Below are positions 7,653 to 14,548 of a stretch of DNA of 14,548 nt, one piece after another. A program made the position numbers and the translations under genes. Within the stretch, counting starts at the first letter, position 1; every line of letters starts with the position of its first letter. This DNA comes from Bryobacteraceae bacterium (lineage in GTDB: Bacteria > Acidobacteriota > Terriglobia > Bryobacterales > Bryobacteraceae). Below the pieces are notes generated by a model. It ran no database searches, was not told the origin of the DNA, and saw nothing but the letters and a program-made list of their open reading frames with translations. The stretch spans positions 1 to 14,548 of the forward strand of contig JACMLA010000822.1 in the NCBI GenBank assembly GCA_014379815.1, given 5' to 3'.

Positions 7653-8732
7653 TCATGCAAGAGCGAGATTGGGCTGAGGATTCAGCGACATGTCCGCGAA
7701 CTCGCCACGGGCGAATTTAGGAAAAGCCGCAGCCGCAATCATAGCGGCATTGTCGGTAGATAGACCCGGAGTGGGAAACAGCACACGCGCACCAATCCGG
7801 CGTGGAATCACAGCCTTCCGCAACCCGGTGTTGCACGCTACCCCTCCCGAGACAATCACGGTTTCAGCTCCTGTCTCTTCTACGGAGGATTCGATCCTGC
7901 GGGTCAGCTCTTCTACCACCATGTCCTGGAAAGATGCGAGCAGATCGAGAGTCTGTTTCGGCGTCACCTCCAGCCACTCCGCAACAGTTGGCTGTAGATT
8001 TCGCTGCAGCAGTTCCCTGCGCATACCGAGTTCCTGACTTAGGTCGCGAGCTTCAAACCACCGAAGCACTGCTGTTTTCAGACCACTAAAGCTCATATCG
8101 GTCGGATTGCCTTTCATCTTTGCTGTCGTAAACCGCACCGCCCGTGGATCCCCAAAAGGAGCCAGCGCGTCGATCACCGGACCACCGGGGTAGCCGAATC
8201 CCAGCAGCTTGCCAACCTTATCGAATGCTTCTCCCGCCGCATCGTCGCGGGTCTTGCCGAGCAGCCGGTATCCGTTGTCACTGGAAACAGCAAACAGGTG
8301 GGTGTGTCCTCCGCTCACTACCAGAGCTACCGCCGGGTACCCAACAGGTTCTCCCGCAGCACGAGCCTCCATAAGTACGGCGTGGATGTGGCCCTCCACA
8401 TGATTAATCGCCAGCAGGGGCAGGCCGGAAGCAAACGCCAGCCCTTTCGCGTAGGTGACTCCCACCAGTAGCGATCCTATTAGGCCCGGGCCTTCAGTTA
8501 CCGCGATTGCGTCGAGCTCCCGCAACTGCAAATTCGCCCGTGTCAGAGCTTCCCGCATCACCGGAACTATGGATCTTAGATGCTCCCGCGAGGCCAGTTC
8601 CGGCACAACGCCTCCGTATCTGGCATGCGTATCGAACTGCGATGCAATCACCGAAGACAACACCCGCTCGCCGTCTGCAACTACGGCCGCGGCCGTTTCA
8701 TCGCACGATGTTTCGATCCCAAGAATACGCAT
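7653..8732 (-). CDS. tsaD: tRNA N6-adenosine threonylcarbamoyltransferase TsaD
   Basis: A 359-residue cytoplasmic enzyme of the Kae1/TsaD/Qri7 family. With TsaB and TsaE it moves the threonylcarbamoyl group from TC-AMP to A37 of ANN-decoding tRNAs, making t6A. The ASKHA-fold signatures are present: [16 protein letters not shown] at the N-terminus, the metal-binding H111-VEG-H115, [22 protein letters not shown] with [26 protein letters not shown] and STDNAAMIA near the end. The length is normal, slightly above the usual 330-345. The N-terminus fits ATG 8732, with GGGGA directly upstream. It is the first gene of the minus-strand operon with the small exported protein and mrp, and diverges from queA across 23 bases. 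Partner genes tsaB and tsaE are not in this window. Confidence 0.97.
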   Translation of the reverse strand: MRILGIETSCDETAAAVVADGERVLSSVIASQFDTHARYGGVVPELASREHLRSIVPVMREALTRANLQLRELDAIAVTEGPGLIGSLLVGVTYAKGLAFASGLPLLAINHVEGHIHAVLMEARAAGEPVGYPAVALVVSGGHTHLFAVSSDNGYRLLGKTRDDAAGEAFDKVGKLLGFGYPGGPVIDALAPFGDPRAVRFTTAKMKGNPTDMSFSGLKTAVLRWFEARDLSQELGMRRELLQRNLQPTVAEWLEVTPKQTLDLLASFQDMVVEELTRRIESSVEETGAETVIVSGGVACNTGLRKAVIPRRIGARVLFPTPGLSTDNAAMIAAAAFPKFARGEFADMSLNPQPNLALA

Positions 8733-8755
8733 TCCCCGCTGTTATTCTAGCGGTC
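8733..8755. promoter_or_regulatory. Shared 23-base tsaD/queA start region with centred inverted repeat
   Basis: Only 23 bases separate the two divergent start codons. They contain CCGCT (8736-8740) and AGCGG (8749-8753), a perfect inverted repeat with an 8-base spacer whose centre falls almost exactly midway between the starts. Each arm overlaps the stretch where one gene's ribosome site should lie. No sigma-70 boxes fit inside the gap, so promoters for each gene must lie within the other's coding region and the transcripts must overlap at their 5' ends. A regulatory role is inferred; five-base arms can also arise by chance. Confidence 0.3.
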
Positions 8756-9769
8756 GTGCTGGTATTGGACTTCGACTACAAACTACCCGAAGATCTGATT
8801 GCACAAGAGCCGTTGCCGGACAGAGCCGCGTCCCGGATGCTGGTTGTGCATAGTGGCACACAACACTGGGAGGACCGCTTGTTTCGCGAGATCCCCCGCT
8901 ACCTGCAGCCGGGCGACTGCCTCATCCTGAATAATTCAAGGGTATTCCCTTCCCGTCTTTTCGGAACCAGAAGCAGTGGCACGGCGCGTGTCGAAGTCTT
9001 CCTGATCCGGCCTCTGGAGGGTGACAGCCGCACATGGCAGGCTCTGGTTCGGCCGGGTAGAAAGCTGCCTGTAGGAGAGCGGATTTCCTTCTCGCCTTCT
9101 CTGGCCTGCCAGGTACTGGACCGCGGCGATCATGGCGAACGAACAATTCGTTTTGAGGGAGACATCGACCTGTACGCAGAGCTCGACCAGTGTGGACACA
9201 CCCCGCTTCCTCCGTACATCCGCCGCGCCGACCGCGAGGAAGATCGTACACGGTACAACACAGTTTTTGCTGCGACGCCTGGTTCGGTCGCCGCACCGAC
9301 CGCAGGTCTTCACTTCACTACCGAAGTGCTCAACGAGATTCGTGCGGCGGGTGCAAGGATCGCGTTTGTCACCCTTCACGTCGGTCTCGGAACATTCGCG
9401 CCCATCTACGTGGAGACCGTGGCCGAGGTGAAACTACATCCCGAACGCTTCTGTATCGAACCAGAGCAATGGGAAATAATTCGGAGCGCCCGACGGAGGA
9501 TAGCGGTCGGGACGACAGCCGCAAGGACCGTTGAGACAGCGTATGCACGGGGCGAACTCAGCGGAGAAACGAATCTGTTCTTAGCGCCTGGCTATCGATT
9601 TCAGGGCATCAATGGACTTCTTACGAACTTCCACTTGCCACAATCCAGCCTGATTATGCTGGTAAGCGCGCTGGCAGGGCACAACGTTACCATGAGTGCC
9701 TATCGGCATGCGGTAGACCAGCGGTATCGCTTCTTTTCGTATGGCGACTGTATGCTAATTCTTCCATGA
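8756..9769 (+). CDS. queA: S-adenosylmethionine:tRNA ribosyltransferase-isomerase QueA
   Basis: A 337-residue cytoplasmic enzyme that transfers the ribosyl part of SAM to preQ1 at position 34 of GUN-anticodon tRNAs, making epoxyqueuosine. Family blocks are clear: DFDYKLPEDLIAQEPLPDRAASRM at the start, LNNSRVFPSRL (about 59-69), TARVEVFLIRPL, WQALVRPGRKLP, PGSVAAPTAGLHFT (about 175-188), HVGLGTFAPI and TNFHLPQSSLIMLVSALAG near the end. The frame is open well upstream through the tsaD antisense region, but GTG 8756 gives the canonical N-terminus; TTG 8765 is a second possibility. The stop overlaps the next gene's start (ATGA), implying coupled translation with the CorA-type transporter. With the precursor transporter at 1326 it supports queuosine synthesis, perhaps fed by salvage. 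Tgt and QueG are not in the window. Confidence 0.97.
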   Translation: MLVLDFDYKLPEDLIAQEPLPDRAASRMLVVHSGTQHWEDRLFREIPRYLQPGDCLILNNSRVFPSRLFGTRSSGTARVEVFLIRPLEGDSRTWQALVRPGRKLPVGERISFSPSLACQVLDRGDHGERTIRFEGDIDLYAELDQCGHTPLPPYIRRADREEDRTRYNTVFAATPGSVAAPTAGLHFTTEVLNEIRAAGARIAFVTLHVGLGTFAPIYVETVAEVKLHPERFCIEPEQWEIIRSARRRIAVGTTAARTVETAYARGELSGETNLFLAPGYRFQGINGLLTNFHLPQSSLIMLVSALAGHNVTMSAYRHAVDQRYRFFSYGDCMLILP

Positions 9770-10632
9770 TCTGGCACGACTTACGCGACCCGAATGACCC
9801 AAAGCTCGACGAGCTTGCAGAAAAGTATCAGATTCACCCACTGCATATCGAGGACTGCCGGCATAGAAAACAGAATGCAAAAATCGAGTTCACCTCAAAT
9901 TATGTGTTCTCAGTTATAAAGCCCGTCCAGATCCAGCAGGAATGCATTATCGAGGCTTCCGACCTGGACGTCTTTGTTGGACCCGACTACATAATCACGG
10001 TGCAGGAATCGGAATGTCAGCCAGTAAGTGACTTTCTGTCCAGTCTCCACGGAGCCGAGCTCAAAAGCTCGTCTGGAGAGCTCTTTCATAAGATCTTCGA
10101 CGGCGTTGTCGATCTCTATAATCCCGTAGCGGATACCTTGAGCGAACGCATCGACGTCCTGGAACGCCAGGCACTGCAAACTCCACAGTCCGCCACGATC
10201 GAAGCACTGTTCGAGTTGCGGCGGGCTTTGATCGAGCTCAGACGCATTCTCGCGAACTCCCGTGATGTGCTTGGGCATCTGTTACGAACAGAGCACGCGT
10301 TTTTGCCGACGTCTCTGTACCCTTTCTGGCGTGACGTTTACGACCACGTGGCCCGGGCTCTCGACGTCGTAGAAGTGCAGAGGGATCTGGTTACAGGCGC
10401 AACAGAGTTGTACCTGACATCGGTAGCAAACCAGACAAATCAGGTCATGAAAGTCCTGACTGTGTTCGGAACCGTCGCAACACCAGCCCTCATTATCACC
10501 GGGCTTTATGGAATGAACGTCAGCAATCTCCCATACGCGGAGAGCCCTCACGCCTGGGGCATCGTCATGACGATCATCGCGGTCGTGTCGGGCTTGATGT
10601 TGCTTCTGTTCCGTATTATGCGCTGGCTATAA
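9766..10632 (+). CDS. CorA-family divalent metal (magnesium) transporter
   Basis: A 288-residue member of the CorA family of pentameric Mg2+/Co2+ channels of the inner membrane. A cytoplasmic N-terminal domain (about 1-225) begins [19 protein letters not shown] and IHPLHIEDC, typical of the family, and continues into long helices (about 120-225) forming the funnel. Two membrane helices close the protein (about 228-247 and 264-283), with the hallmark selectivity motif Y-G-M-N at 248-251 between them, extended as YGMNV. The last residues after the second helix are basic (RIMRW), as in CorA. It is slightly shorter than the usual 315 or so. The start codon overlaps the queA stop by four bases and the next gene follows after 10 bases, so it is the middle of a three-gene operon. 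Ion preference among Mg2+, Co2+ and Zn2+ cannot be settled by sequence. Confidence 0.95.
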   Translation: MIWHDLRDPNDPKLDELAEKYQIHPLHIEDCRHRKQNAKIEFTSNYVFSVIKPVQIQQECIIEASDLDVFVGPDYIITVQESECQPVSDFLSSLHGAELKSSSGELFHKIFDGVVDLYNPVADTLSERIDVLERQALQTPQSATIEALFELRRALIELRRILANSRDVLGHLLRTEHAFLPTSLYPFWRDVYDHVARALDVVEVQRDLVTGATELYLTSVANQTNQVMKVLTVFGTVATPALIITGLYGMNVSNLPYAESPHAWGIVMTIIAVVSGLMLLLFRIMRWL

Positions 10633-10642
10633 ACTACGAAAC

Positions 10643-11545
10643 GTGACCCGAAGATCCCTCTTAACGATTCCCGCCCTGCTCGCTGCTCCACACGCCCGGG
10701 CGGCAACCAACAACAGCGGCTTGCGAATTGCCGTGTCGACCTACTCCTACTGGCACTTCAAGACAGAGAAATATCCCATCGAGAAAGTGATCGAAAATGC
10801 CGCTGCTATTGGCTTTGATGGCGTCGAGATCCTGCATCGCCAGATGGCCGAAGAGGGTCCGGCATACCTGAACAACCTGAAGCAACTGGCGTTTCGTCAC
10901 GGCCTCGCACTTCCAATGCTCTCCATTCATCAGGATTTTGTAGCACCTGAGAAGGAAGAGCGTCAAAAGAACATCGCCCACACCGAACGATGCATCGCTA
11001 TCGCTTCACAGCTTGGAATACCTGCCATCCGCCTGAACTCCGGTCGCTGGAAGACGATCAAGTCTTTCGACGATCTGATGAAGGTGAAAGGGAATGAGCC
11101 TCCCTTAAGCGGATACTCGGGTGACGATGCCTTCGCATGGTGCGTGGAATCGATACAGAAGTGCATACCAGCCGCGGCCGCTGCCGGAGTTACGCTGTGT
11201 CTCGAGAATCACTGGGGTCTAACCACTTCCATCGATATGCTGCTTCGCATCTGGCGTGCCGTCGATTCGCCATGGCTGCGGATCAACGCAGATACCGGCA
11301 ATTTCCCGGGTGATCCATACGAGGGTATTTCACAACTCGCTCCCCACGCCGCAATCGTGCAAGCCAAGACTTACTACGGTGGCGGCGAATGGTATACGCT
11401 GGACCTCGACTACAAGCGCATTGCCGGCATACTTCGCAACGCTGGCTTTCGCGGTTGGGTGTCGCTGGAAATGGAAGGTAAAGAGAACCCGGAGACCGCC
11501 GTTCCCAAGAGTTTCGATGTTTTGAAGAAGGCCTTCGGAGCCTAA
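10643..11545 (+). CDS. Tat-exported sugar phosphate isomerase/epimerase-like TIM-barrel protein
   Basis: A 300-residue protein of the xylose isomerase-like TIM-barrel (AP endonuclease 2) superfamily. GTG 10643 opens a twin-arginine signal ([20 protein letters not shown], 2-21), so folded export is likely; no ribosome site is visible, and it probably relies on coupling to the CorA-type gene 10 bases upstream. Barrel strands include [24 protein letters not shown] and [11 protein letters not shown]. Candidate metal ligands are Glu188 (LENHWG), Asp217 (NADTGNF), the QAKTYY strand (Gln240) and Glu276 (SLEMEG), matching the usual Glu/Asp/His-or-Gln/Glu set. Such exported barrels in Acidobacteriota and Planctomycetota are commonly annotated as sugar isomerases/epimerases without proven substrates. 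The stop overlaps the convergent FG-GAP gene by four bases. The fold is confident; the substrate is unknown. Confidence 0.88.
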   Translation: MTRRSLLTIPALLAAPHARAATNNSGLRIAVSTYSYWHFKTEKYPIEKVIENAAAIGFDGVEILHRQMAEEGPAYLNNLKQLAFRHGLALPMLSIHQDFVAPEKEERQKNIAHTERCIAIASQLGIPAIRLNSGRWKTIKSFDDLMKVKGNEPPLSGYSGDDAFAWCVESIQKCIPAAAAAGVTLCLENHWGLTTSIDMLLRIWRAVDSPWLRINADTGNFPGDPYEGISQLAPHAAIVQAKTYYGGGEWYTLDLDYKRIAGILRNAGFRGWVSLEMEGKENPETAVPKSFDVLKKAFGA

Positions 11546-12687
11546 CGCCGGGCGGTTGCCAGCTTCTTCGTTTGATTCTCAAACAGAAACAGTCCGCTTT
11601 TTCCACCGACAGCAAAGTCGAGATCTCCGTCGCCATCGAGATCTGCAACCGGAATCTGCATACCTGCGCCCGTCCGACCTCCGTAGTCAATCACGTGCTT
11701 GACCCACTCGATGCGATTGCCGGTCTCCGCGCGCAACTGCTCATACCAATAGATCCCGAGGGGTTCCTTTTCTCCGGGATCGCGCCCATTATGCGCCATA
11801 AAGCGCTTCCCGGTCAGGATGTCTTTCTGCCCGTCGCCGTTCAGATCCACCAGCGAGATTGCGTGTCCCTGCGACCAGCTATCATCGATGACGTTCTTTT
11901 TCCATGATCCATCGGCATTCTGTTCCAGCCAGAAGATCCCGTAGTCGTGGGCTTGTGACACGACGACATCGTTGCGTCCGTCACCGTTGACATCATGCAC
12001 ATGCAGGAAACTCATTGCGGTGCCTTTTGGGAATCCCGCATGCATCATCCAGTCGGACGACTTTGGATCCGCAGGAGATTCCAGCCAGCCTTCGGGCGTC
12101 AAGATATCTGTCCGCCCATCCTTGTTTACATCACCTGCGCCGATGCCATGGCCGTAGCTCCGGTTGCTCGCAATGTGCTTCACCATCGCGCCATCCCGAA
12201 CCTCCCACCACGCCAGAGGTCGTTTGTCATCGCCAAACTGCGGCAGTAATTCTTCCGCCTTACCGTCGTTATTCAGGTCCACAAGAAAGGCAAACTCTAC
12301 CGGAGAACCGCTGTCCAGGATATGTTCTTTCCACGTGCCGCCGCGCCCCGGATTCTCCGACCAGATAATTCTCTTGCTGAACCACGAAACGGTAATGATG
12401 TCAATACGACCGTCTCCGTTGATGTCCAGAGGCAAGTCACTAAACGCATCGACGTAATTGTTGGTAAACGGCAGATCGCGAAAGTGATGCTTTGTCCACG
12501 ACGGAGCTTCGTACCAGTTATCCCCGGAAACTATGTCGAGGCGCTTATCGCCATTTATGTCCGCCAGAGCGCATGTCTCGTTGGCACCACCGTCCAGCAT
12601 CCGCTTTTCAAAGGGGATCTCCGCTGGCCTGCTTACCGCGAACAGCAACATAGCCGAACCCACCAGGACGGCACTCACTAGCTTCAT
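11542..12687 (-). CDS. Exported FG-GAP/VCBS repeat beta-propeller protein
   Basis: A 381-residue protein with a signal peptide (1-22, MK then a hydrophobic core) and seven Dx(N/D)xDG-type calcium loops at residues 43, 88, 137, 186, 232, 281 and 349 (for example DINGDGRID and DLDGDGDLD). The spacing of 45-49 residues, with one longer final step of 68, fits a seven-bladed FG-GAP/VCBS propeller with one blade per loop. The third loop (DLNNDGKAE) ends in Glu. There is no extra catalytic domain, so a binding or surface-display role outside the cell is inferred. ATG 12687 is favoured over the upstream in-frame ATG 12711 because GAGGA sits eight bases before it and it gives a cleaner signal peptide. 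It is convergent with the TIM-barrel gene, their ends sharing CTAA. Confidence 0.9.
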   Translation of the reverse strand: MKLVSAVLVGSAMLLFAVSRPAEIPFEKRMLDGGANETCALADINGDKRLDIVSGDNWYEAPSWTKHHFRDLPFTNNYVDAFSDLPLDINGDGRIDIITVSWFSKRIIWSENPGRGGTWKEHILDSGSPVEFAFLVDLNNDGKAEELLPQFGDDKRPLAWWEVRDGAMVKHIASNRSYGHGIGAGDVNKDGRTDILTPEGWLESPADPKSSDWMMHAGFPKGTAMSFLHVHDVNGDGRNDVVVSQAHDYGIFWLEQNADGSWKKNVIDDSWSQGHAISLVDLNGDGQKDILTGKRFMAHNGRDPGEKEPLGIYWYEQLRAETGNRIEWVKHVIDYGGRTGAGMQIPVADLDGDGDLDFAVGGKSGLFLFENQTKKLATARR

Positions 12688-12695
12688 CGAAATAG

Positions 12696-12700
12696 TCCTC
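12696..12700 (-). promoter_or_regulatory. Ribosome binding site (GAGGA) of the FG-GAP protein gene
   Basis: GAGGA lies eight bases upstream of ATG 12687 on the minus strand. No such site precedes the alternative ATG at 12711, so this sequence decides the start. Confidence 0.6.
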
Positions 12701-12766
12701 AGGGTTTGCATACTATCAGGAGCGCGGGCACGGCCGCTAAGTGCAGTCCCACCCTGCGCCTACCTT

Positions 12767-12812
12767 GATATAAAAAAGGCCGCACCGGCGATATGAAAAA
12801 GGCCGCACCGGC
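12767..12812. repeat. Two-copy 23-base tandem repeat
   Basis: Two adjacent 23-base units (12767-12789 and 12790-12812) differ at one position, T12771 against G12794 in the run GATATxAAAAAGGCC. Each unit contains GGCCGCACCGGC preceded by an A-run. This looks like a recent local duplication of a terminator-like element. Confidence 0.85.
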
Positions 12813-12815
12813 GGC
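12772..12815 (-). terminator. Tandem intrinsic-terminator-like hairpins, minus strand
   Basis: Read on the minus strand, the first hairpin is GCCGC-CGGT-GCGGC followed by C and five Ts (12815-12796). The second is GCCG-GTG-CGGC followed by C and six Ts (12789-12772). Both have the stem-then-U-run layout of intrinsic terminators, but the stems are only five and four base pairs, so strength is doubtful. They would stop minus-strand transcription arriving from 12.8-13.2 kb before it reaches the FG-GAP gene. Confidence 0.35.
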
Positions 12816-13054
12816 TCTGGTGGGACACCGCGATACGGCCTTACGCCCCTGCTCGCAGGGCTTGAGATTCCCGGCGTCAGCTCGTCACGAACGACTCGAG
12901 GCCGCCATCGCCGCGCAGACCCGCGTCCAACATTTCTGCGCTAACGTGTTTCGGACGGGTACGGATACTCGGGAACCTGCGGCGGGCTCGTCCTCCAGTA
13001 GAAACCAATTCCACCGGAATAGAAATCGAATCACTTCCTGTATAAAAACAAATG

Positions 13055-13171
13055 CCCTCTGGTGGAGTCGACCGGTCGTTGAATGAGCGGCACAAAACCT
13101 GATTTACCGGCTCCCGCAAGCACGCTTACTTCAGCCCGCTCGCTTCTTCGACCACTCACTGCACCAGAGGG
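13055..13171. repeat. 117-base imperfect palindrome (possible MITE or structured RNA)
   Basis: The 36-base left arm (13055-13090) and right arm (13136-13171) are complementary at about 27 positions. The outermost 10 bases, CCCTCTGGTG and CACCAGAGGG, match perfectly; then AGT/ACT, GGTCG/CGACC, GAA/TTC, and finally a perfect innermost GAGCGG/CCGCTC, separated by small mismatched steps. A 45-base central loop (13091-13135) remains. The layout suits a long hairpin RNA or a miniature inverted-repeat element. No target-site duplication is visible at the edges and no transposase is nearby. Confidence 0.6.
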
Positions 13172-13207
13172 GCAGGTCAAAAGTGGTACTCCATCAATTC
13201 GTTTTCT

Positions 13208-13235
13208 ATATTAGCAATCCATTCGCCAACCGCAA
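13208..13235 (-). promoter_or_regulatory. Weak candidate sigma-70 promoter, minus strand
   Basis: On the minus strand TTGCGG (13235-13230) and TAATAT (13213-13208) are 16 bases apart, a partial match to -35 and -10 boxes. Transcription would begin near 13200 and run through the palindrome towards the terminator-like hairpins. The match is weak (three and four of six bases), so this is only a candidate. Confidence 0.2.
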
Positions 13236-13361
13236 GGCCCAATCTGTCGTTAAGAACCAGAAAGTTACAGACCAGACACAGTGTGGCCCCGGTCCGCTTT
13301 GCCGCACTCGTGTGTCAGCACGACACAGAGCGCCTGCACCATGTGACAAACTGGGTTTTGG

Positions 13362-14548
13362 ATGGCTTTGCGTTGCATTTGGGTATCAGCGATTCTAATT
13401 TCTCTCCTGGAAAGTCTGGTAGCACAAACCCCTTCTCAGGAAGAATTCAAAGTCTATACCGAGCATCCCCGGCTGCTTCTCACCTCCAAACGCCTCCGCC
13501 TTTTACGACGCGAACGGGAGCGTCAGAGTCTGCGGTGGATTCAGTTCGACACCCTGATGCGCGGCCGGGCCGCCATGCCGGAGCAGCCATTCTCGTCCGC
13601 GCTTTACTCCCAGGTAACTGAAGATGCAACTCCGTGTCGCAATGCAGCAGCGGCGGTGCGACCGGCAACCGATCTCAGGCAAGTCGCCCTTGTCTTTGAC
13701 TGGTGTCAGGGCTCGCTCGAAGAACCGTTGATTCAGCAACTGAAGCTCAGACTGGAGCGATCTTTGAAAGAGAGACCTTCTGGATCTTTCGCCTCCGCAC
13801 GCGACCGCACCTTCGCCGCTTTGGTGCTAAACGACAGTCCGGCCTTGAACCAGATCGTGAATGTCTGGTGGCGAGCAAACGTAGCAAAAGCACTTCGTGA
13901 AGGTTCGCGCGAAATTACCCATGCCGACCTGTATCCATTCACCGAGATGATCCACGCCATTCGCGACAATCTGCAGGTGGAGATGCGCGAAGACATTCTC
14001 CCAGTCTTCAAAACACTGGCTCACGCTCGTTTACTCAGCTACTATCCTGCCAGCTTTCCCGCAGCTGAAAACGAATACCGCATTCCCTACTTCACCGGTA
14101 AAGGCGAGCCCGATCTCCGCCTTGCCGCACTCAACAGGGCCGCGGAGTTCGCCCTCGTTTCCTACGAGAGTAACGCCCAGGAAATGCAATTCCTGCAAGG
14201 CTGGCTGCTTCTGGATCGTTTCGTTCTGAAGAACGCATTTGGCGCTCCGTACGAGTTTCTCTGGGCCAACCCGTATCAGCCAGGTCTTCCCTTCCAGAAG
14301 ACACCCCTGTTGCTGCACGAGGAGCGGAGCGGGACGCTGTTCGCGCGCTCCAGCTGGGAAGAAGATGCCGAGTGGTTGGGAGTTTTTGGCGGCTTAGGGC
14401 AACTATTCCGCGACGGCCAGGTCCAGCCCGCGCCTCTTCTCAAACCCCTGGAAATCGGATCGGCAATGATCTTAAGTGGATCCAGAACAGAACGTGAGTT
14501 TCAGGTTCCCGACTCCACACCGGATCACTGGTTTCTGCTCGGGCTAAC
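13362..14548 (+). CDS. Secreted heparinase II/III-like protein, 3' end outside the window
   Basis: An open frame from ATG 13362 runs off the right edge (395 codons seen, no stop). It starts with a signal peptide (MALRCIWVSAILISLLESLVAQ, about 1-22) and then EEFKVYTEHPRLLLTSKRLRLL, a stretch common at the front of alginate lyase/heparinase-type proteins. A long helical section (about 45-300) follows, with LVFDWCQ, SYYPASFPAAENEYRIP and APYEFLWANPYQPG. Then comes a beta-type part with LFARSSWEEDAEWLGVFGG, which resembles the RSSW-like strand region of heparinase II/III beta-sandwich domains. An (alpha/alpha)6 toroid plus beta-sandwich architecture is inferred. Catalytic residues cannot be assigned, so it may be a polysaccharide lyase or a non-catalytic relative. 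No strong ribosome site precedes the start. Confidence 0.75.
   Translation, partial: MALRCIWVSAILISLLESLVAQTPSQEEFKVYTEHPRLLLTSKRLRLLRRERERQSLRWIQFDTLMRGRAAMPEQPFSSALYSQVTEDATPCRNAAAAVRPATDLRQVALVFDWCQGSLEEPLIQQLKLRLERSLKERPSGSFASARDRTFAALVLNDSPALNQIVNVWWRANVAKALREGSREITHADLYPFTEMIHAIRDNLQVEMREDILPVFKTLAHARLLSYYPASFPAAENEYRIPYFTGKGEPDLRLAALNRAAEFALVSYESNAQEMQFLQGWLLLDRFVLKNAFGAPYEFLWANPYQPGLPFQKTPLLLHEERSGTLFARSSWEEDAEWLGVFGGLGQLFRDGQVQPAPLLKPLEIGSAMILSGSRTEREFQVPDSTPDHWFLLGL

Larger units (their letters stand above)
12688..13361. other. 674-base intergenic region with repeats and no convincing gene
   Basis: No open frame here reads like a protein I recognise. The longest minus-strand frame (13119-12877, 80 codons) has no ribosome site and unremarkable composition. 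The region holds a 23-base tandem repeat with minus-strand terminator-like hairpins (12767-12815) enclosed by an 8-base inverted repeat (GTCCCACC 12746-12753, GGTGGGAC 12819-12826). It also has a small CCCTG/CAGGG hairpin at 12847-12860, a 117-base imperfect palindrome (13055-13171), and a hairpin with a 9-base stem and one bulged G (13309-13332) just before the last gene. No tRNA, tmRNA, RNase P or SRP RNA signature was seen. It probably includes the upstream regions of the two divergent flanking genes. Confidence 0.6.

Noticed and set aside
8507..8755. Long N-terminal extension of QueA into the tsaD antisense strand
   Set aside because: The extension is translated from the complement of tsaD; the family N-terminus begins at GTG 8756 (or TTG 8765).
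12793..13086. 97-codon plus-strand ORF starting inside the tandem repeat
   Set aside because: Composition is rich in Arg, Ser, Ala and Thr as expected for non-coding GC-rich DNA; it has no ribosome site and no family resemblance.
12877..13119. 80-codon minus-strand ORF
   Set aside because: It overlaps the palindrome's left arm, has no ribosome site, and the other two minus frames over the same bases are similarly open; coding is not supported.
12880..13200. tmRNA, RNase P RNA, SRP RNA or tRNA
   Set aside because: A minus-strand GTCGACTCCACCA suggested a tRNA-like 3' end, but there is no TTCRA T-loop, acceptor pairing or other conserved core.

Overview
This is a 14.5 kb stretch of bacterial chromosome with moderately high GC and dense gene packing. 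The likeliest source is Acidobacteriota, possibly the Solibacter/Bryobacter side. That is inferred from the 'VWFA-related Acidobacterial domain' style of the first protein, a secreted FG-GAP (VCBS) propeller beside a Tat-exported sugar isomerase, and a secreted heparinase-like protein. No rRNA, tRNA, CRISPR array, transposase or integrase gene was found. Most of the window is core housekeeping DNA; the right end is accessory carbohydrate-related DNA with a structured intergenic region.

Layout. Bases 95-1189 (minus) encode an exported von Willebrand A protein. It diverges from a plus-strand run: a queuosine-precursor transporter (1326-2063), tilS (2086-3525), ftsH (3615-5525) and a phosphoglycolate-phosphatase-like HAD enzyme (5525-6232). 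Facing it is a minus-strand operon, tsaD (8732-7653), a small exported protein (7639-7085) and an Mrp/ApbC-type P-loop ATPase (7063-6224), whose last codons overlap the HAD gene tail to tail. Head to head with tsaD, across 23 bases, a second plus-strand operon begins: queA (8756-9769), a CorA-type metal transporter (9766-10632) and a Tat-exported TIM-barrel sugar isomerase/epimerase (10643-11545). The isomerase overlaps the convergent FG-GAP protein gene (12687-11542, minus) by four bases. A 674-base gap follows, and the window ends inside a secreted heparinase-like protein that starts at 13362.

How the genes fit together. Four of the twelve genes concern modified nucleosides of the tRNA anticodon loop: TilS (lysidine-34), TsaD (t6A-37), QueA (queuosine-34) and the queuosine-precursor transporter. 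FtsH and the HAD phosphatase add protein and metabolite quality control. The right-hand group (isomerase, FG-GAP propeller, heparinase-like protein) are exported and fit use of environmental glycans.

The less ordinary signals are: an Mrp protein with no cysteine at all, so without the family's Fe-S ligands; a near-perfect palindrome and overlapping mini-ORF against the ftsH ribosome site; an inverted repeat centred in the 23-base tsaD/queA gap; a free-standing exported piece resembling the front of a large hydrolase family; a von Willebrand A domain with a degraded metal site; and, at 12.7-13.2 kb, a 117-base imperfect palindrome plus a tandem repeat with minus-strand terminator-like hairpins, which together could mark an undescribed small RNA or miniature mobile element.
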